Assembly: GCF_012844455.2 (NCBI RefSeq)
Contig: NZ_JABBCQ020000007.1
Coordinates: 62,001 to 126,000 of the forward strand
Source of the DNA: Comamonas suwonensis
Lineage (GTDB): Bacteria; Pseudomonadota; Gammaproteobacteria; Burkholderiales; Burkholderiaceae_C
DNA: 64,000 bases
Direction of reading: 5' to 3'
The notes under the pieces were generated by a model. The model worked only from the letters and a program-made list of their open reading frames with translations. It was not told where the DNA came from and did no database searches. Every line of letters begins with the position of its first letter. Positions within the stretch are counted from its first letter, which is position 1. A program made the position numbers and the translations under genes. Below, piece by piece: positions 43,157 through 52,536 of the stretch.

Positions 43157-44307
43157 GCGCCCAAGCCTATATTGTTGACGCACTGCGCTCGCCTACCGGC
43201 AAGCGCAAAGGCTCTCTTGCTGCCGTGCATGGTGCCGACCTTGGCGCCCATGTCATCAAGGCGCTGGTGGAGCGCAATGACATTCCCGCGGCGGATTACG
43301 ACGATGTGGTCTTTGGCTGCGTGGACACCATCGGCGCTCTGGCCGGCGACATTGCCCGCACTTCATGGCTGGCTGCAGGTATGCCCCTGAACGTGCCCGG
43401 CACCACGATTGACCGCCAGTGCGGTTCATCCCAGCAGGCCATTCATTTTGCGGCGCAAGCGGTGATGAGCGGCACGCAGGATGTGGTGCTGGCCGGTGGC
43501 GTGCAGACCATGAGCGCCATCCCCATTTCCTCGGCCATGCTGGCCGGTCAGCCTCTGGGCTTCACCACGCCGTTTGCGGAGAGCAAGGGCTGGCAGGCAC
43601 GCTTTGGCAACGCTCCCGTCAACCAGTTCTACGCAGCGCAGCGCATTGCCGATCACTGGGGAGCAAGCCGCGCAGACATGGAAGTGTTTGCCAAGGAAAG
43701 CCATGACCGTGCACTGAAGGCGATTGCCGAAGGCCGCTTTGACCGTGAAATCGTGCCCTTTGGCGACTTCAAGATGGACGAAACCGCCCGTCTGAGCACG
43801 CTGGAAAAGATGGCTACGCTGGAGCCGGTGGACCCCACCTATCCTTCCATCACCGCAGCGGTGTCCAGCTCCACCTGCGATGCGGCGGCTGCCGTGCTGG
43901 TGGTGTCGGAAGCAGCGCTCAAGCGCTACCACCTCAAGCCCCGCGCCCGGATTCACCATATCAGCGTGCGCGCCGATGACCCCATCTGGCACCTGACAGC
44001 TCCGATTCCCGCCACTGAGTACGCACTCAAGAAGGCCGGCATGAAGATGTCCGACATTGACCTCGTTGAGATCAACGAAGCCTTTGCTTCCGTGGTCATG
44101 GCCTGGCTCAAGGAAACCGGCTACGACCATGCCAAGACCAACGTCAACGGTGGTGCGATTGCTCTGGGACACCCGCTGGGTGCATCGGGTGCCAAGCTGA
44201 TGACCACACTGCTACACGAGCTGGAACGCACCGGGGGCCGCTACGGCCTGCAGACCATGTGCGAAGGCGGTGGTCAGGCCAACGTGACCATCATTGAGCG
44301 ACTCTGA
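43153..44307 (+). CDS. Thiolase (FadA6-like acetyl-CoA acyltransferase)
   Basis: 384 residues. The nucleophile is C90 in DRQCGSSQQ, with the catalytic His in [15 protein letters not shown] and the second Cys in [11 protein letters not shown]. The position next to ipdABC and an ACAD pair parallels FadA6 in the mycobacterial KstR2 regulon, where it releases acetyl-CoA during C/D-ring breakdown. It closes the first sub-operon; a long hairpin follows. Confidence 0.85.
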   Translation: MSAQAYIVDALRSPTGKRKGSLAAVHGADLGAHVIKALVERNDIPAADYDDVVFGCVDTIGALAGDIARTSWLAAGMPLNVPGTTIDRQCGSSQQAIHFAAQAVMSGTQDVVLAGGVQTMSAIPISSAMLAGQPLGFTTPFAESKGWQARFGNAPVNQFYAAQRIADHWGASRADMEVFAKESHDRALKAIAEGRFDREIVPFGDFKMDETARLSTLEKMATLEPVDPTYPSITAAVSSSTCDAAAAVLVVSEAALKRYHLKPRARIHHISVRADDPIWHLTAPIPATEYALKKAGMKMSDIDLVEINEAFASVVMAWLKETGYDHAKTNVNGGAIALGHPLGASGAKLMTTLLHELERTGGRYGLQTMCEGGGQANVTIIERL

Positions 44308-44313
44308 CGCATA

Positions 44314-44345
44314 GCCATGCGGGCACCTGTGGGTGCCTGCATGGC
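44314..44345 (+). terminator. Long hairpin after the thiolase gene
   Basis: A 14-bp stem GCCATGCGGGCACC pairs with GGTGCCTGCATGGC (one G-T pair) around a short loop. There is no T run, so it may act as an mRNA-stabilising or attenuating structure rather than a classic terminator. Confidence 0.55.
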
Positions 44346-44418
44346 GTGGCGTTGAAGTCAACGGTCAGGGGTTAGCGGTTAAGCAAGTCATCCAAAAAAT
44401 ATCAACGGAGACAAAGAC

Positions 44419-45990
44419 ATGCAAGACAACGCGGCAGATACGGATCGCAGAAAATTTCTCATGGGGGCAGCCATTACAGCCGCAGCAGTGACCTTGCCAG
44501 CGGCGCAAGCCAGCGCCAAGACTGTGGTGCAGGCCACTGCACCGGCCGATGCCATTACCATGGCGGCCCAAATTCGCAAGGGTGACGTGACGCCGCTGGA
44601 GGCGCTTGAAGCCGCCATTGCTCGCGTTGAAGCTTTGCCCCGGCTCAATGCCGTGGTCATCAAGGATTACGAACAAGCACGCGACCATGCCAAGAAGATC
44701 TCGGCCATGGGCCGCGATGCGCGCAAGCAGGCGACGGATTCCGCGCCGTTGTGGGGTCTGCCTTTTGTGCTCAAAGATCTGGGCATGAGCATGGCCGGCA
44801 CCGTGACCAGCAATGGCTGTGCCTTCTTCAAAGATGCCGTCGCCACGCAGGATTCCACCTTGGTGACGCGCTACAAGGCGGCTGGACTCAACATCTTTGG
44901 CAAGACCGCCTCGCCTGAGTTCGGCATGACGACCACCACAGAGTCCAAGCTCTATGGCGCTACGCTCAACCCCTGGAACACCAAACACACCACGGGCGGC
45001 TCGTCTGGCGGCACGGCAGCCGTGATTGCCGCAGGCATTCTGCCCGTCGGCCACGCCAGCGATGGCGGCGGCTCCATCCGCATTCCGGCTGCGCATTGCG
45101 GCCTGTTTGGCCTCAAGCCCAGCCGTGGTCGCATACCCGCCGGGCCCAGTTCGCTGGATGGTGCCACCGGTCTTTCGGTCAACCATGTCATCAGCCGCAG
45201 CGTGCGCGATACCGCCTTGCTGCTGGATTTGAGCGCAGGTCCTGAGTTTGGATCGCGTGTGCGCCCACCTTCGGATTCGCCGCGTGGCTACCTCGAAGCG
45301 ATGCAAAAACCCGAACGCAAGCTGCGCATTGCCATCTGGCGCAAGAACTATTTCGGCACGCCCGTACATGCCGACTGCCTGGCTGCTGTCGACAAGGCCG
45401 CCAAGGCTTGCGAAGCCATGGGTCACATTCTCGAAGAGGCCATGCCCGACCTGCCTGTGGCAGAGATCTTTGCCGGCATGGGGCCGGGCATGTCTGCAGG
45501 CCTGCTCAGCAGTATTGAATACCGTGAAAAACAGCTGGGCCGCGCGGTGCGTGAAGACGAGATGGAGCCGCTGAACTGGGCTGCATTGCAAGCGGCCAAA
45601 AAGGCGACGGCGCTGGAGCTGTACCGCGGTCGTGCTGGCTTTGACAAGGCAGGGCAGCTGCTTGATGCCTTCCTGACCAAGTACGACCTGATTCTGACGC
45701 CCACTACGGCAGTGCCCGCACAAATGCTGGGCGTGCTGCGACTCGATCAGCCATACCAGAGCTATGCCGCAGAGGCCATGAACTCCTCGGCCTTTACCTC
45801 GCTGTTCAACATCAGCGGCCACCCGGCCATGTCGGTGCCTCTGCACTGGACGGCCGACAACATACCTGTCGGCTCTCAATTTGTTGCGCCTTTTGGCGGC
45901 GAGGGACGGTTGCTGCGCTTGGCTGCTCAGCTGGAGAAGACCTTGCCATGGGCACATCGCGTGCCTGATCTTTCCGCACTCAAAGCTTGA
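44419..45990 (+). CDS. Amidase-signature hydrolase with Tat signal (copy 1)
   Basis: 523 residues. The N-terminus has a twin-arginine signal (TDRRKFLMGAA... up to AQASAK), predicting export to the periplasm. The amidase-signature triad is complete: K119 (FVLKDL), cis-Ser S195 (TGGSSGG) and nucleophile S219 (DGGGSIRIPA); the spacing of 24 and 100 residues is that of the family. It hydrolyses an amide or ester bond. In a steroid cluster a conjugated bile salt would be an attractive substrate, but that is inference. It is followed 28 bp later by a paralogue. Confidence 0.85.
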   Translation: MQDNAADTDRRKFLMGAAITAAAVTLPAAQASAKTVVQATAPADAITMAAQIRKGDVTPLEALEAAIARVEALPRLNAVVIKDYEQARDHAKKISAMGRDARKQATDSAPLWGLPFVLKDLGMSMAGTVTSNGCAFFKDAVATQDSTLVTRYKAAGLNIFGKTASPEFGMTTTTESKLYGATLNPWNTKHTTGGSSGGTAAVIAAGILPVGHASDGGGSIRIPAAHCGLFGLKPSRGRIPAGPSSLDGATGLSVNHVISRSVRDTALLLDLSAGPEFGSRVRPPSDSPRGYLEAMQKPERKLRIAIWRKNYFGTPVHADCLAAVDKAAKACEAMGHILEEAMPDLPVAEIFAGMGPGMSAGLLSSIEYREKQLGRAVREDEMEPLNWAALQAAKKATALELYRGRAGFDKAGQLLDAFLTKYDLILTPTTAVPAQMLGVLRLDQPYQSYAAEAMNSSAFTSLFNISGHPAMSVPLHWTADNIPVGSQFVAPFGGEGRLLRLAAQLEKTLPWAHRVPDLSALKA

Positions 45991-46018
45991 GTGTTCCAGC
46001 GATATGAGGAGCAAGAGC

Positions 46019-47578
46019 ATGGAATCAGTGAATCAAAACATAGGCAGACGCAGCTTTATTCAAGGAACTACCGCTGTGATGAGTTCCGCTGCGGTGCCGG
46101 CAATGGCCAAGGACAAGAAGGAGTCACAGATGCTTGATGGATACGCATGGGCTGAGCAGATTCGCCGTGGTGATGTCACCCCCCTTGAGGCATTGGACGT
46201 AGCCATTGCACGCACAGAAGCGTTGCCCAAGCTCAATGCCGTTGTCATCAAGGACTATGCATTGGCTCGTGATCTGGCCAAGCAGATGTCTGCGCTGAGC
46301 GCTGCAGACCGCGCCGCAGCGACCGCCAAGGCTCCCATGTGGGGCGTGCCCTTCCTGGTCAAGGATCTGAACCAGTACATGAAAGGCACGGTCACCACCA
46401 ACGGCTGCCGTTTTTTCAAGGGCGCGGTGGCTGAGTACGACAGCACTCTGGTGGCCCGCTACAAGGCGGCTGGCCTGAATATCTTTGGCAAGACGGCATC
46501 GCCCGAGTTTGGCCAGACGCCTACGACCGAATCCTTGCTCTACGGCAAGTCGCCCAACCCTTGGAATGCTGCCCACACAACGGGTGGCTCGTCGGGGGGC
46601 GCAGCGTCGGTGGTGGCAGCGGGCATTCTGCCAGTGGCCCACGCCAGTGACGGCGGCGGCTCCATCCGCATTCCTGCTTCGCATTGCGGTCTGTTCGGCC
46701 TCAAGCCCAGCCGTGGCCGCCTGCCTGCGGGCCCCGCCAACATGGAGGGCTGGATGGGCCTGTCCATGAACCATGCCATCAGCCGTTCGGTGCGCGACAG
46801 CGCACACCTGCTGGATCTGACACAGGGGCGTGAGCCTGGTTCGCGCACCGTGCCGCCGCGTGATGTCGATGGCACCTACCTCGAAGCCTTGAATCAGGGC
46901 CCTCGCAAGCTCAAGATTGCGGTCTGGCCCAAGAACTACTTTGGCATTCCGGTACATGCCGATTGCCAGGCCGCCGTGGACAAGGCCATCAAGGCCTGTC
47001 TGGCACTGGGGCACGAAATTGTCGAAGACATGCCACAGCTGCCCGTGGCTGATGTGTTCTCGGGTCTGGGCATCGTGACCTCGGTGGGCATGATGGCCAC
47101 CATCCGTGCGCGTGAAAAGGTTCTGGGCCGCGCTGTGCGCCAGGATGAGGTAGAGCAGATGGACTGGCTGTATCTGGAAAAAGCCAAAGCCTACACCGCC
47201 GAGCAGATGCTGATGGCGCGTACCCACTTTGATACGGCGGGCCAGATTCTGGATCGTTTCTTCCTCAAGTACGACCTTGTTCTGACACCGGTGATGGCCG
47301 TGCCCCCCCCCCTGCTGGGCGTGCTGACGCTGGACCAGCCCTATGACTCGTTCGCACGCGAAGCGGTGAAGGCCTCGCCCTATACCGCTTTGTTCAATAT
47401 GACCGGCCAGCCCGCCATGTCTGTGCCCATGCACTGGACGAAAGACAACCTGCCGGTGGGCGCGCACTTTGCGGCCCCGTTCGGTCGCGAAGGCCGTCTG
47501 TTTGGCCTGGCTGCGCAGCTGGAACAAACCGTTCCATGGGCAGATCGCACACCGGATCTGTCGGTATTCAAAGCGTAA
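46019..47578 (+). CDS. Amidase-signature hydrolase with Tat signal (copy 2)
   Basis: The ATG at 46019 follows GAGGAG and starts the protein with a twin-arginine signal (IGRRSFIQG... AMAK). 519 residues, collinear with copy 1 throughout, with VKDLNQ, TGGSSGGAAS and DGGGSIRIPA intact. The two genes are clearly a tandem duplication, with diverged signal peptides and substrate-loop regions, suggesting different specificities. Both lie within the steroid catabolic operon. Confidence 0.85.
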   Translation: MESVNQNIGRRSFIQGTTAVMSSAAVPAMAKDKKESQMLDGYAWAEQIRRGDVTPLEALDVAIARTEALPKLNAVVIKDYALARDLAKQMSALSAADRAAATAKAPMWGVPFLVKDLNQYMKGTVTTNGCRFFKGAVAEYDSTLVARYKAAGLNIFGKTASPEFGQTPTTESLLYGKSPNPWNAAHTTGGSSGGAASVVAAGILPVAHASDGGGSIRIPASHCGLFGLKPSRGRLPAGPANMEGWMGLSMNHAISRSVRDSAHLLDLTQGREPGSRTVPPRDVDGTYLEALNQGPRKLKIAVWPKNYFGIPVHADCQAAVDKAIKACLALGHEIVEDMPQLPVADVFSGLGIVTSVGMMATIRAREKVLGRAVRQDEVEQMDWLYLEKAKAYTAEQMLMARTHFDTAGQILDRFFLKYDLVLTPVMAVPPPLLGVLTLDQPYDSFAREAVKASPYTALFNMTGQPAMSVPMHWTKDNLPVGAHFAAPFGREGRLFGLAAQLEQTVPWADRTPDLSVFKA

Positions 47579-47636
47579 TTTCAAGAAAGCAGGCGGGTTC
47601 TGAGACCGTCTGCGCAGCAATCAAAAGGGGAAAGAA

Positions 47637-48512
47637 ATGGGTATTTGCAACCAGAGAACCGTCGTCATTACCGGTGCAGGCGGTGGCCTGGGTCGCGCTT
47701 ATGCGCTGGCCTTTGCGCAAGAAGGTGCAAATGTAGTGATCAATGACATTCGCGCTGAAGCCGCTCAGGCGGTGGCCGATGAAGTCAAGGCCGCAGGCGG
47801 CCAGGCCATTGCCAACACCGGTGACATCACCACTGTGGCTGGCGTGCAGTCGATTCTGGATGCCACGCTGACAGCCTTTGGCGATGTGAACGTCATCGTC
47901 AACAACGCCGGCGTGCTGCGCGACCGCATGTTCCTGAGCTTGTCTGAAGAAGACTGGGATATGGTCATGCGCGTGCACCTGCGTGGCCACTTCTGCATGG
48001 CCAAGGTGTTTGGTGGCTACTGGCGTGACCAGAAGAAGGCGGGCAAGGACGTGGACGCTCGCATCATCAACACCAGCTCCGGCGCGGGTCTGCAAGGCTC
48101 CATCGGTCAGAGCAACTACGCGGCAGCCAAAGCCGGTATTGCAGGCCTGACGCTGGTGCAGGCCGCCGAGCTGGCCCGCTACGGCATTACTGCCAACTGC
48201 CTGGCACCTGCCGCGCGGACCTCCATGACGGAAGGTGCCATGCCCGACATGGTCAAAAAGCCGGAGTCCGGTTTTGACGTATGGGACCCCATGAATGTGG
48301 CCTCTATCGTGGTGTGGCTGGGCAGCAGCCAGTCCAGGCATGTGACGGGCCGTTGCTTTGAATCCAAGGGCGGCGAGCTGTCCGTGGCTGATGGCTGGTT
48401 CACCGGAACCATTAACGACAAGCAAGGCCGCTGGGCTCCCGCTGAACTGACGGCGGTGGTGGATCAGCTGATTGCACAAGGCAAGGCCCCGCAAAAGGTC
48501 TATGGCACCTGA
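47637..48512 (+). CDS. SDR of the 17beta-HSD4 / MFE-2 type
   Basis: 291 residues; GAGGGLGRAYALAFAQEGANVVINDI is the NAD-binding start typical of the dehydrogenase domain of peroxisomal multifunctional enzyme 2. NNAG, NTSSGAGLQG and YAAAK complete the SDR site. Enzymes of this branch oxidise 3-hydroxyacyl-CoA thioesters of steroid acids or 17-hydroxysteroids. The location between amidases and an ACAD pair suggests the beta-oxidation role. Confidence 0.82.
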   Translation: MGICNQRTVVITGAGGGLGRAYALAFAQEGANVVINDIRAEAAQAVADEVKAAGGQAIANTGDITTVAGVQSILDATLTAFGDVNVIVNNAGVLRDRMFLSLSEEDWDMVMRVHLRGHFCMAKVFGGYWRDQKKAGKDVDARIINTSSGAGLQGSIGQSNYAAAKAGIAGLTLVQAAELARYGITANCLAPAARTSMTEGAMPDMVKKPESGFDVWDPMNVASIVVWLGSSQSRHVTGRCFESKGGELSVADGWFTGTINDKQGRWAPAELTAVVDQLIAQGKAPQKVYGT

Positions 48513-48530
48513 TTGCAGTACCGGCAATAG

Positions 48531-48555
48531 AGCAGCCGGGTCACGCTGCCCGGCT
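48531..48555 (+). terminator. Hairpin in the 48513-48591 gap
   Basis: AGCCGGG at 48534-48540 pairs with CCCGGCT at 48549-48555. The following bases are only weakly T-rich, so partial termination or processing is more likely than full termination. Confidence 0.45.
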
Positions 48556-48591
48556 CTGGTTATTCAATAAAAATGCAGGACGCGAGCCATC

Positions 48592-49731
48592 ATGGATTTA
48601 AGTCTGAACGAAGAACAAAAAATGATCGCCGAAAGCGCGGCGGTGTTTTTGCAGGAAAAAAGCACCACGGCGCAAGTGCGCAAAGTCTCAGAAACCGAAG
48701 GTGGCCTGGACCGCGCTCTGTGGCAGGAAGTGGTGGACATGGGCTGGTGCAGCGTGGCGCTGCCTGAAGCGGCAGGTGGCATGGGCCTTGGCTGGCGCGA
48801 GCTGGTGCTGCTGCAGGAGCAGATGGGCTACCACCTGGCTTGCGTGCCGTTTTTTGATGCCGTGATTGCCGTCACCCCGCTGTGGAAGGTGCTGAGCCAG
48901 ACAGAGCAAGGCTTGCCCGTGGTGGAGCGACTGGCGGCATCCGGCCAGATCTGCGTGCTGGGCATGACGGTGCGTGGCGAGCTGTCTGCTGCGGCAACGG
49001 TGAAGGTTGACGGCGATACGCTGGTGCTGAACGGTCAGTGGAATCAAGTGGGTTCGGGTTCGCACGCCGATGTGTTTTTGCTGCCCGCCACGCTGCCCTG
49101 CGGATCGCTGGGCTTGCTGGAAGTCTCCGCCAAGGCACAAGGCCTGAGCGTGCAGGCGCTGACGACGGTGGATGCCACGCGCAGCAGCGCCCATGTGGCT
49201 GCCGTTGATGTGAGCCTGACCGGCGCCGCCGTGCTGGTGCATGGCGATGCGCTCAAAAAACTGTGGGCTCAGACCCGCAATCTGGCGGCGATTGGCTTGG
49301 CTGCGGAGCAGGTCGGCGTGGCCGATCGTGCGCTGAATCTGGCAGTGGATTACACCAAAGAGCGCCAGCAGTTTGGAAAAGCCGTTGGCAGCTTCCAAGG
49401 CGTCAAGCACCGTGCAGCGCAAATTCTGGTGAAGGTGGAGACGGCCAGATCGGCCGTCTACGCTGCAGCTTTCATAGCTGATACCGCTGGTGATACAACA
49501 GATCTGACCTATTTCGCAGCGCAAGCCCGCACAGATGCTACGGAAGCAGCTCTCTTTTCTACGCGTGAAAGCATACAGCTGCATGGCGGCGTGGGCTTTA
49601 CCTGGGAGTTTGATCCCCATCTGTTCTTCCGCCGCGCGCAGGCTGCCAGCCAGCGTCTGGGGACCGTGGAGCAGTGGCGCGAGCAAGTGGCTGCGCGTTT
49701 GTTGGACGAGAGCGTGACGGAGGCAGCATGA
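48592..49731 (+). CDS. Acyl-CoA dehydrogenase, pair 2, partner subunit
   Basis: 379 residues; MDLSLNEEQKMIAESAAVF at the start and QLHGGVGFTWEFDPHLFFRRA near the end. The FAD/active-site region is degenerate, as in the second subunit of pair 1. The stop overlaps the next ACAD (ATGA), indicating stoichiometric synthesis of a heteromer that acts on a C/D-ring acyl-CoA. Confidence 0.83.
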   Translation: MDLSLNEEQKMIAESAAVFLQEKSTTAQVRKVSETEGGLDRALWQEVVDMGWCSVALPEAAGGMGLGWRELVLLQEQMGYHLACVPFFDAVIAVTPLWKVLSQTEQGLPVVERLAASGQICVLGMTVRGELSAAATVKVDGDTLVLNGQWNQVGSGSHADVFLLPATLPCGSLGLLEVSAKAQGLSVQALTTVDATRSSAHVAAVDVSLTGAAVLVHGDALKKLWAQTRNLAAIGLAAEQVGVADRALNLAVDYTKERQQFGKAVGSFQGVKHRAAQILVKVETARSAVYAAAFIADTAGDTTDLTYFAAQARTDATEAALFSTRESIQLHGGVGFTWEFDPHLFFRRAQAASQRLGTVEQWREQVAARLLDESVTEAA

Positions 49732-50906
49732 ACATGCAGGAATCAGAAATCAATGAAGCCTTTCGCGCCGAAGTGCGTGAATGGATGGCCCAGCACCTGA
49801 CGGGCAAGTTCGCCCCCCTCAAGCATGCCAGCGGTCTGGGTGCGGAAGGCTATGACGCCGAGCTCGCCAAAGAGTGGGAGCAGGAACTGGCCAAAGGCGG
49901 CTGGACAGGTCTGGGCTGGGACACCCGATACGGCGGTCGCAATGCACCCCTGTCGCAGCAAGTCATCTTCCATGAGGAATATGTGCGCAGCGGCGGCCCA
50001 GGCCGTATCGGCCATATTGGCGAGACGTTGCTGGCTCCCACGCTGATGGCGTTTGGCTCGCCTGAGCAAAAGGCCCGTTTTCTGCCCGGTATTCTGGCGG
50101 GCACCGATTACTGGGCTCAAGGCTACTCCGAGCCCGGCGCGGGCTCTGACCTGGCGGCTATCCGCACCAAAGCCAACCGCGATCCGGCCACGGGCGAGTG
50201 GGTGATTCACGGTCAGAAGGTCTGGACATCGTGGGCGCATGAGTCCGAATGGGTCTTTGTGTTGGCCCGCACCGAAGAAGCCAGCGTGCCCGTGGCCAGT
50301 GCCCGCCATGCCGGCATGGTGCTGCTGCTGGTGCCCATCAAGCAGGCGGGCGTGGAAGTGCGTCCGATTCGCCAGATCACAGGGACTTCTGAATTCAATG
50401 AAGTCTTCTTCGACGGAGCCCGCACCGATGGTGCTTTGCATCTGGGCCCCGTGGGCGATGGCTGGAAGGTGGCCATGTATTTGCTGGGCTGCGAGCGCGG
50501 TGCATCCACGCTGGGCCAGCAGGCGCATTTCCGCTATGAGCTGGACCTGATCATTGATCTGGCCAAGCGCAATGGCACGGCCCGCGACCCGCTGATTCGT
50601 CAGCGCATTGCCAAGGCCGACATGGGCTTGCAGACGCTGCGCGCCCATGCGCTGCGCTCCAGTCGTGAAGACACGCCTTTCCGCGTGGCCTCGGTCTCCA
50701 AGTACGCATGGTCCAACTGGCACCGCGATCTGGGGGAGCTGGCCATGGATGTGCTGGGCGAGCAGGGCGAGCTGGAGCTCAAGGATCCCGCTCTTGCGGC
50801 ATTGCAGCAGCTGTGGCTGGTCAGCCGCGCGGACACGATCTACGCCGGCACCAATGAGATTCAGCTGAATCTGATGGCTGAGCGCGCTTTAGGCATGCCG
50901 CGCTGA
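49728..50906 (+). CDS. Acyl-CoA dehydrogenase, pair 2, FAD-type subunit
   Basis: The ATG at 49728 overlaps the stop of the partner. 392 residues with GYSEPGAGSDLAAIRTKA, GQKVWTSWAHESEW and DTIYAGTNEIQLNLMAERAL. As in pair 1, the expected catalytic Glu of YEGT is Ala (A373), fitting the heteromeric steroid-ACAD class. It ends this sub-operon; the next gene has its own leader with inverted motifs. Confidence 0.83.
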   Translation: MNMQESEINEAFRAEVREWMAQHLTGKFAPLKHASGLGAEGYDAELAKEWEQELAKGGWTGLGWDTRYGGRNAPLSQQVIFHEEYVRSGGPGRIGHIGETLLAPTLMAFGSPEQKARFLPGILAGTDYWAQGYSEPGAGSDLAAIRTKANRDPATGEWVIHGQKVWTSWAHESEWVFVLARTEEASVPVASARHAGMVLLLVPIKQAGVEVRPIRQITGTSEFNEVFFDGARTDGALHLGPVGDGWKVAMYLLGCERGASTLGQQAHFRYELDLIIDLAKRNGTARDPLIRQRIAKADMGLQTLRAHALRSSREDTPFRVASVSKYAWSNWHRDLGELAMDVLGEQGELELKDPALAALQQLWLVSRADTIYAGTNEIQLNLMAERALGMPR

Positions 50907-51025
50907 TTTTTGTGGGCCGCGCTGCTGCCTTTTGGCGTAGGTAAATACGCTGACGGGTGTCATTGGAAATGCGAGCAAACCTAGGGTTAGCCAGAGGATT
51001 TTTGCCGCTTTCCCGCCTTAAAAGT

Positions 51026-51071
51026 GTCCGTAGGACGACATTAGGGAATGACCTATCGTCCAAAGTGACGA
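51026..51071 (+). promoter_or_regulatory. Candidate steroid-regulon box, site 3 (inverted)
   Basis: The region holds GGACGA at 51033-51038 and its inverse TCGTCC at 51056-51061. The stretch ATCGTCCA-N4-GAC (51055-51069) is, on the minus strand, GTC-N4-TGGACGAT, the same core as the boxes before 31886 and tesB. It ends 55 bp before the SDR start at 51126. Confidence 0.45.
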
Positions 51072-51125
51072 TGTTGCAGCGCAGCGCGAGCCTGAAGATG
51101 AACTTAACTTCCCCTTAGATGACTC

Positions 51126-51911
51126 ATGAATAGCGCTCCTTCTTACGTTGCTCCCCACGACTTGCTCAAGGGCAAGACTGTGCTTGTTACCGCTGCTGCT
51201 GGCGCTGGTATTGGTTTCTCCGCTGCAAAACGTGCAGCAGAAGAAGGCTGCAAAGCCCTGGTGATTTCCGATGTGCACGAGCGGCGCCTGGCTGAAGCGG
51301 TGGAGCAGATCAAGAAGGAGACGGGTTTGACCCAGGTCTTCGGCAAGCTATGCGACGTGAGCAAGGAAGAGCAGGTGCAGGCACTGATCTCCGAAGCCGA
51401 CAGCACTATGGGCGGTATCGATGTACTGATCAACAACGCCGGCATGGGCACCAGCTGCAAAGTCGTGGACATGAGCGACGACGAGTGGGCCAAGGTCATC
51501 GATATCACGCTGACCGGCACCTTCCGCATGACCCGCGCGGCTCTCAAGGTCATGCAGCCACGCGGCAAGGGCGTGATCGTGAACAACGCTTCGGTACTGG
51601 GCTGGCGCGCTCAGACCGAGCAGGCGCATTACGCCGCGGCCAAGGCCGGTGTGATGGCGTTCACCCGTTGCTCTGCGCTGGAAGCGGCTGAGTTCGGTAT
51701 CCGCATCAATGCGGTGGCGCCTTCCATTGCGATCCACGCTTTCCTCAAGAAGTCGGCTTCTGAAGAGCTGCTGGCCAAGCTGTCTGAAAAAGAAGCCTTT
51801 GGCCGCGGTGCCGAGCCTTGGGAAGTGGCCAACGTCATGATTTTCCTGGCCAGTGACTACTCCTCGTACATGACGGGTGAAGTGGTGTCCGTCAGCTCAC
51901 AAAGGGCTTGA
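51126..51911 (+). CDS. Short-chain dehydrogenase/reductase
   Basis: 261 residues. The NAD(P) motif reads TAAAGAGIG instead of TGxxxGIG (Ala for the first Gly); NNAG, NNASVLGW and YAAAK are standard. It is followed 3 bp later by a MaoC hydratase, and a thiolase comes after that, forming a beta-oxidation set of 3-hydroxyacyl-CoA dehydrogenase, hydratase and thiolase. In mycobacteria IpdF has the comparable role. Confidence 0.82.
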   Translation: MNSAPSYVAPHDLLKGKTVLVTAAAGAGIGFSAAKRAAEEGCKALVISDVHERRLAEAVEQIKKETGLTQVFGKLCDVSKEEQVQALISEADSTMGGIDVLINNAGMGTSCKVVDMSDDEWAKVIDITLTGTFRMTRAALKVMQPRGKGVIVNNASVLGWRAQTEQAHYAAAKAGVMAFTRCSALEAAEFGIRINAVAPSIAIHAFLKKSASEELLAKLSEKEAFGRGAEPWEVANVMIFLASDYSSYMTGEVVSVSSQRA

Positions 51912-51914
51912 GCG

Positions 51915-52400
51915 ATGAACGCTGTTGCTGAAAAAGTCGTGTTTGGCTCTGCAGCTGCGGTACTGGCTTCGGTCGGCCGCCAGCTGGGCGAAACCGAGTG
52001 GATGCAGATCAACCAGGAACGCATCAACCAGTTTGCCGATGCCACGGGCGATCACCAGTGGATTCATGTGGACCCCGAGCAAGCCAAGAGCGGCCCGTTT
52101 GGTGCCTGTGTGGCGCACGGCTATCTGACCCTGTCTCTGGCCAACCTGTTTTTGCCCCAGCTCGTGGTCTACGAAGACCTGAAGATGGGCGTCAACTATG
52201 GCTGCGAGAAGGTGCGCTTTCCATCGCCCGTGCTGGTGAACTCATGGGTTCGCGGCAGTGGCGAGGTGGTTGCGGCAACCCCGATTGGCACGGACGGCGT
52301 GCAAGTCACGATCCGCATCACGGTGCAGGTTCGGGGTCAGGACAAACCCGGGTGCGTGGTCGAAACGATCAGTAGATTGTTTTTTATCCAGGAAAATTGA
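51915..52400 (+). CDS. MaoC-like (R)-hydratase
   Basis: 161 residues, one hot-dog domain with the hydratase-2 motif: D and H in ATGDHQWIHVD and the following GPFGACVAHGYLTLSL. It is expected to hydrate a 2-enoyl-CoA derived from the C/D rings. It is ended by a strong terminator. Confidence 0.85.
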   Translation: MNAVAEKVVFGSAAAVLASVGRQLGETEWMQINQERINQFADATGDHQWIHVDPEQAKSGPFGACVAHGYLTLSLANLFLPQLVVYEDLKMGVNYGCEKVRFPSPVLVNSWVRGSGEVVAATPIGTDGVQVTIRITVQVRGQDKPGCVVETISRLFFIQEN

Positions 52401-52405
52401 GTGAG

Positions 52406-52440
52406 TGCAAACAGCTGTCCCGGCAGCGTTTGCATTTTTT
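52406..52440 (+). terminator. Rho-independent terminator
   Basis: The stem TGCAAAC/GTTTGCA, with an inner GCTG/CAGC stem, is followed by six T residues. It separates the MaoC gene from the thiolase/tesR unit. Confidence 0.85.
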
Positions 52441-52536
52441 ATGAAGAGGGATGAGCTGCCGACAGAGTGGCCGACCTCGATCAGGGCAGCGCAAGCTGTC
52501 CAGGGCGCGACGAACAGTTAGTTAGGAGACAAAGAT

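Noticed and set aside
44365..47620. Two long minus-strand frames opposite the amidases
   Set aside because: Antisense shadows of the two amidase genes, which carry complete catalytic motifs on the plus strand.
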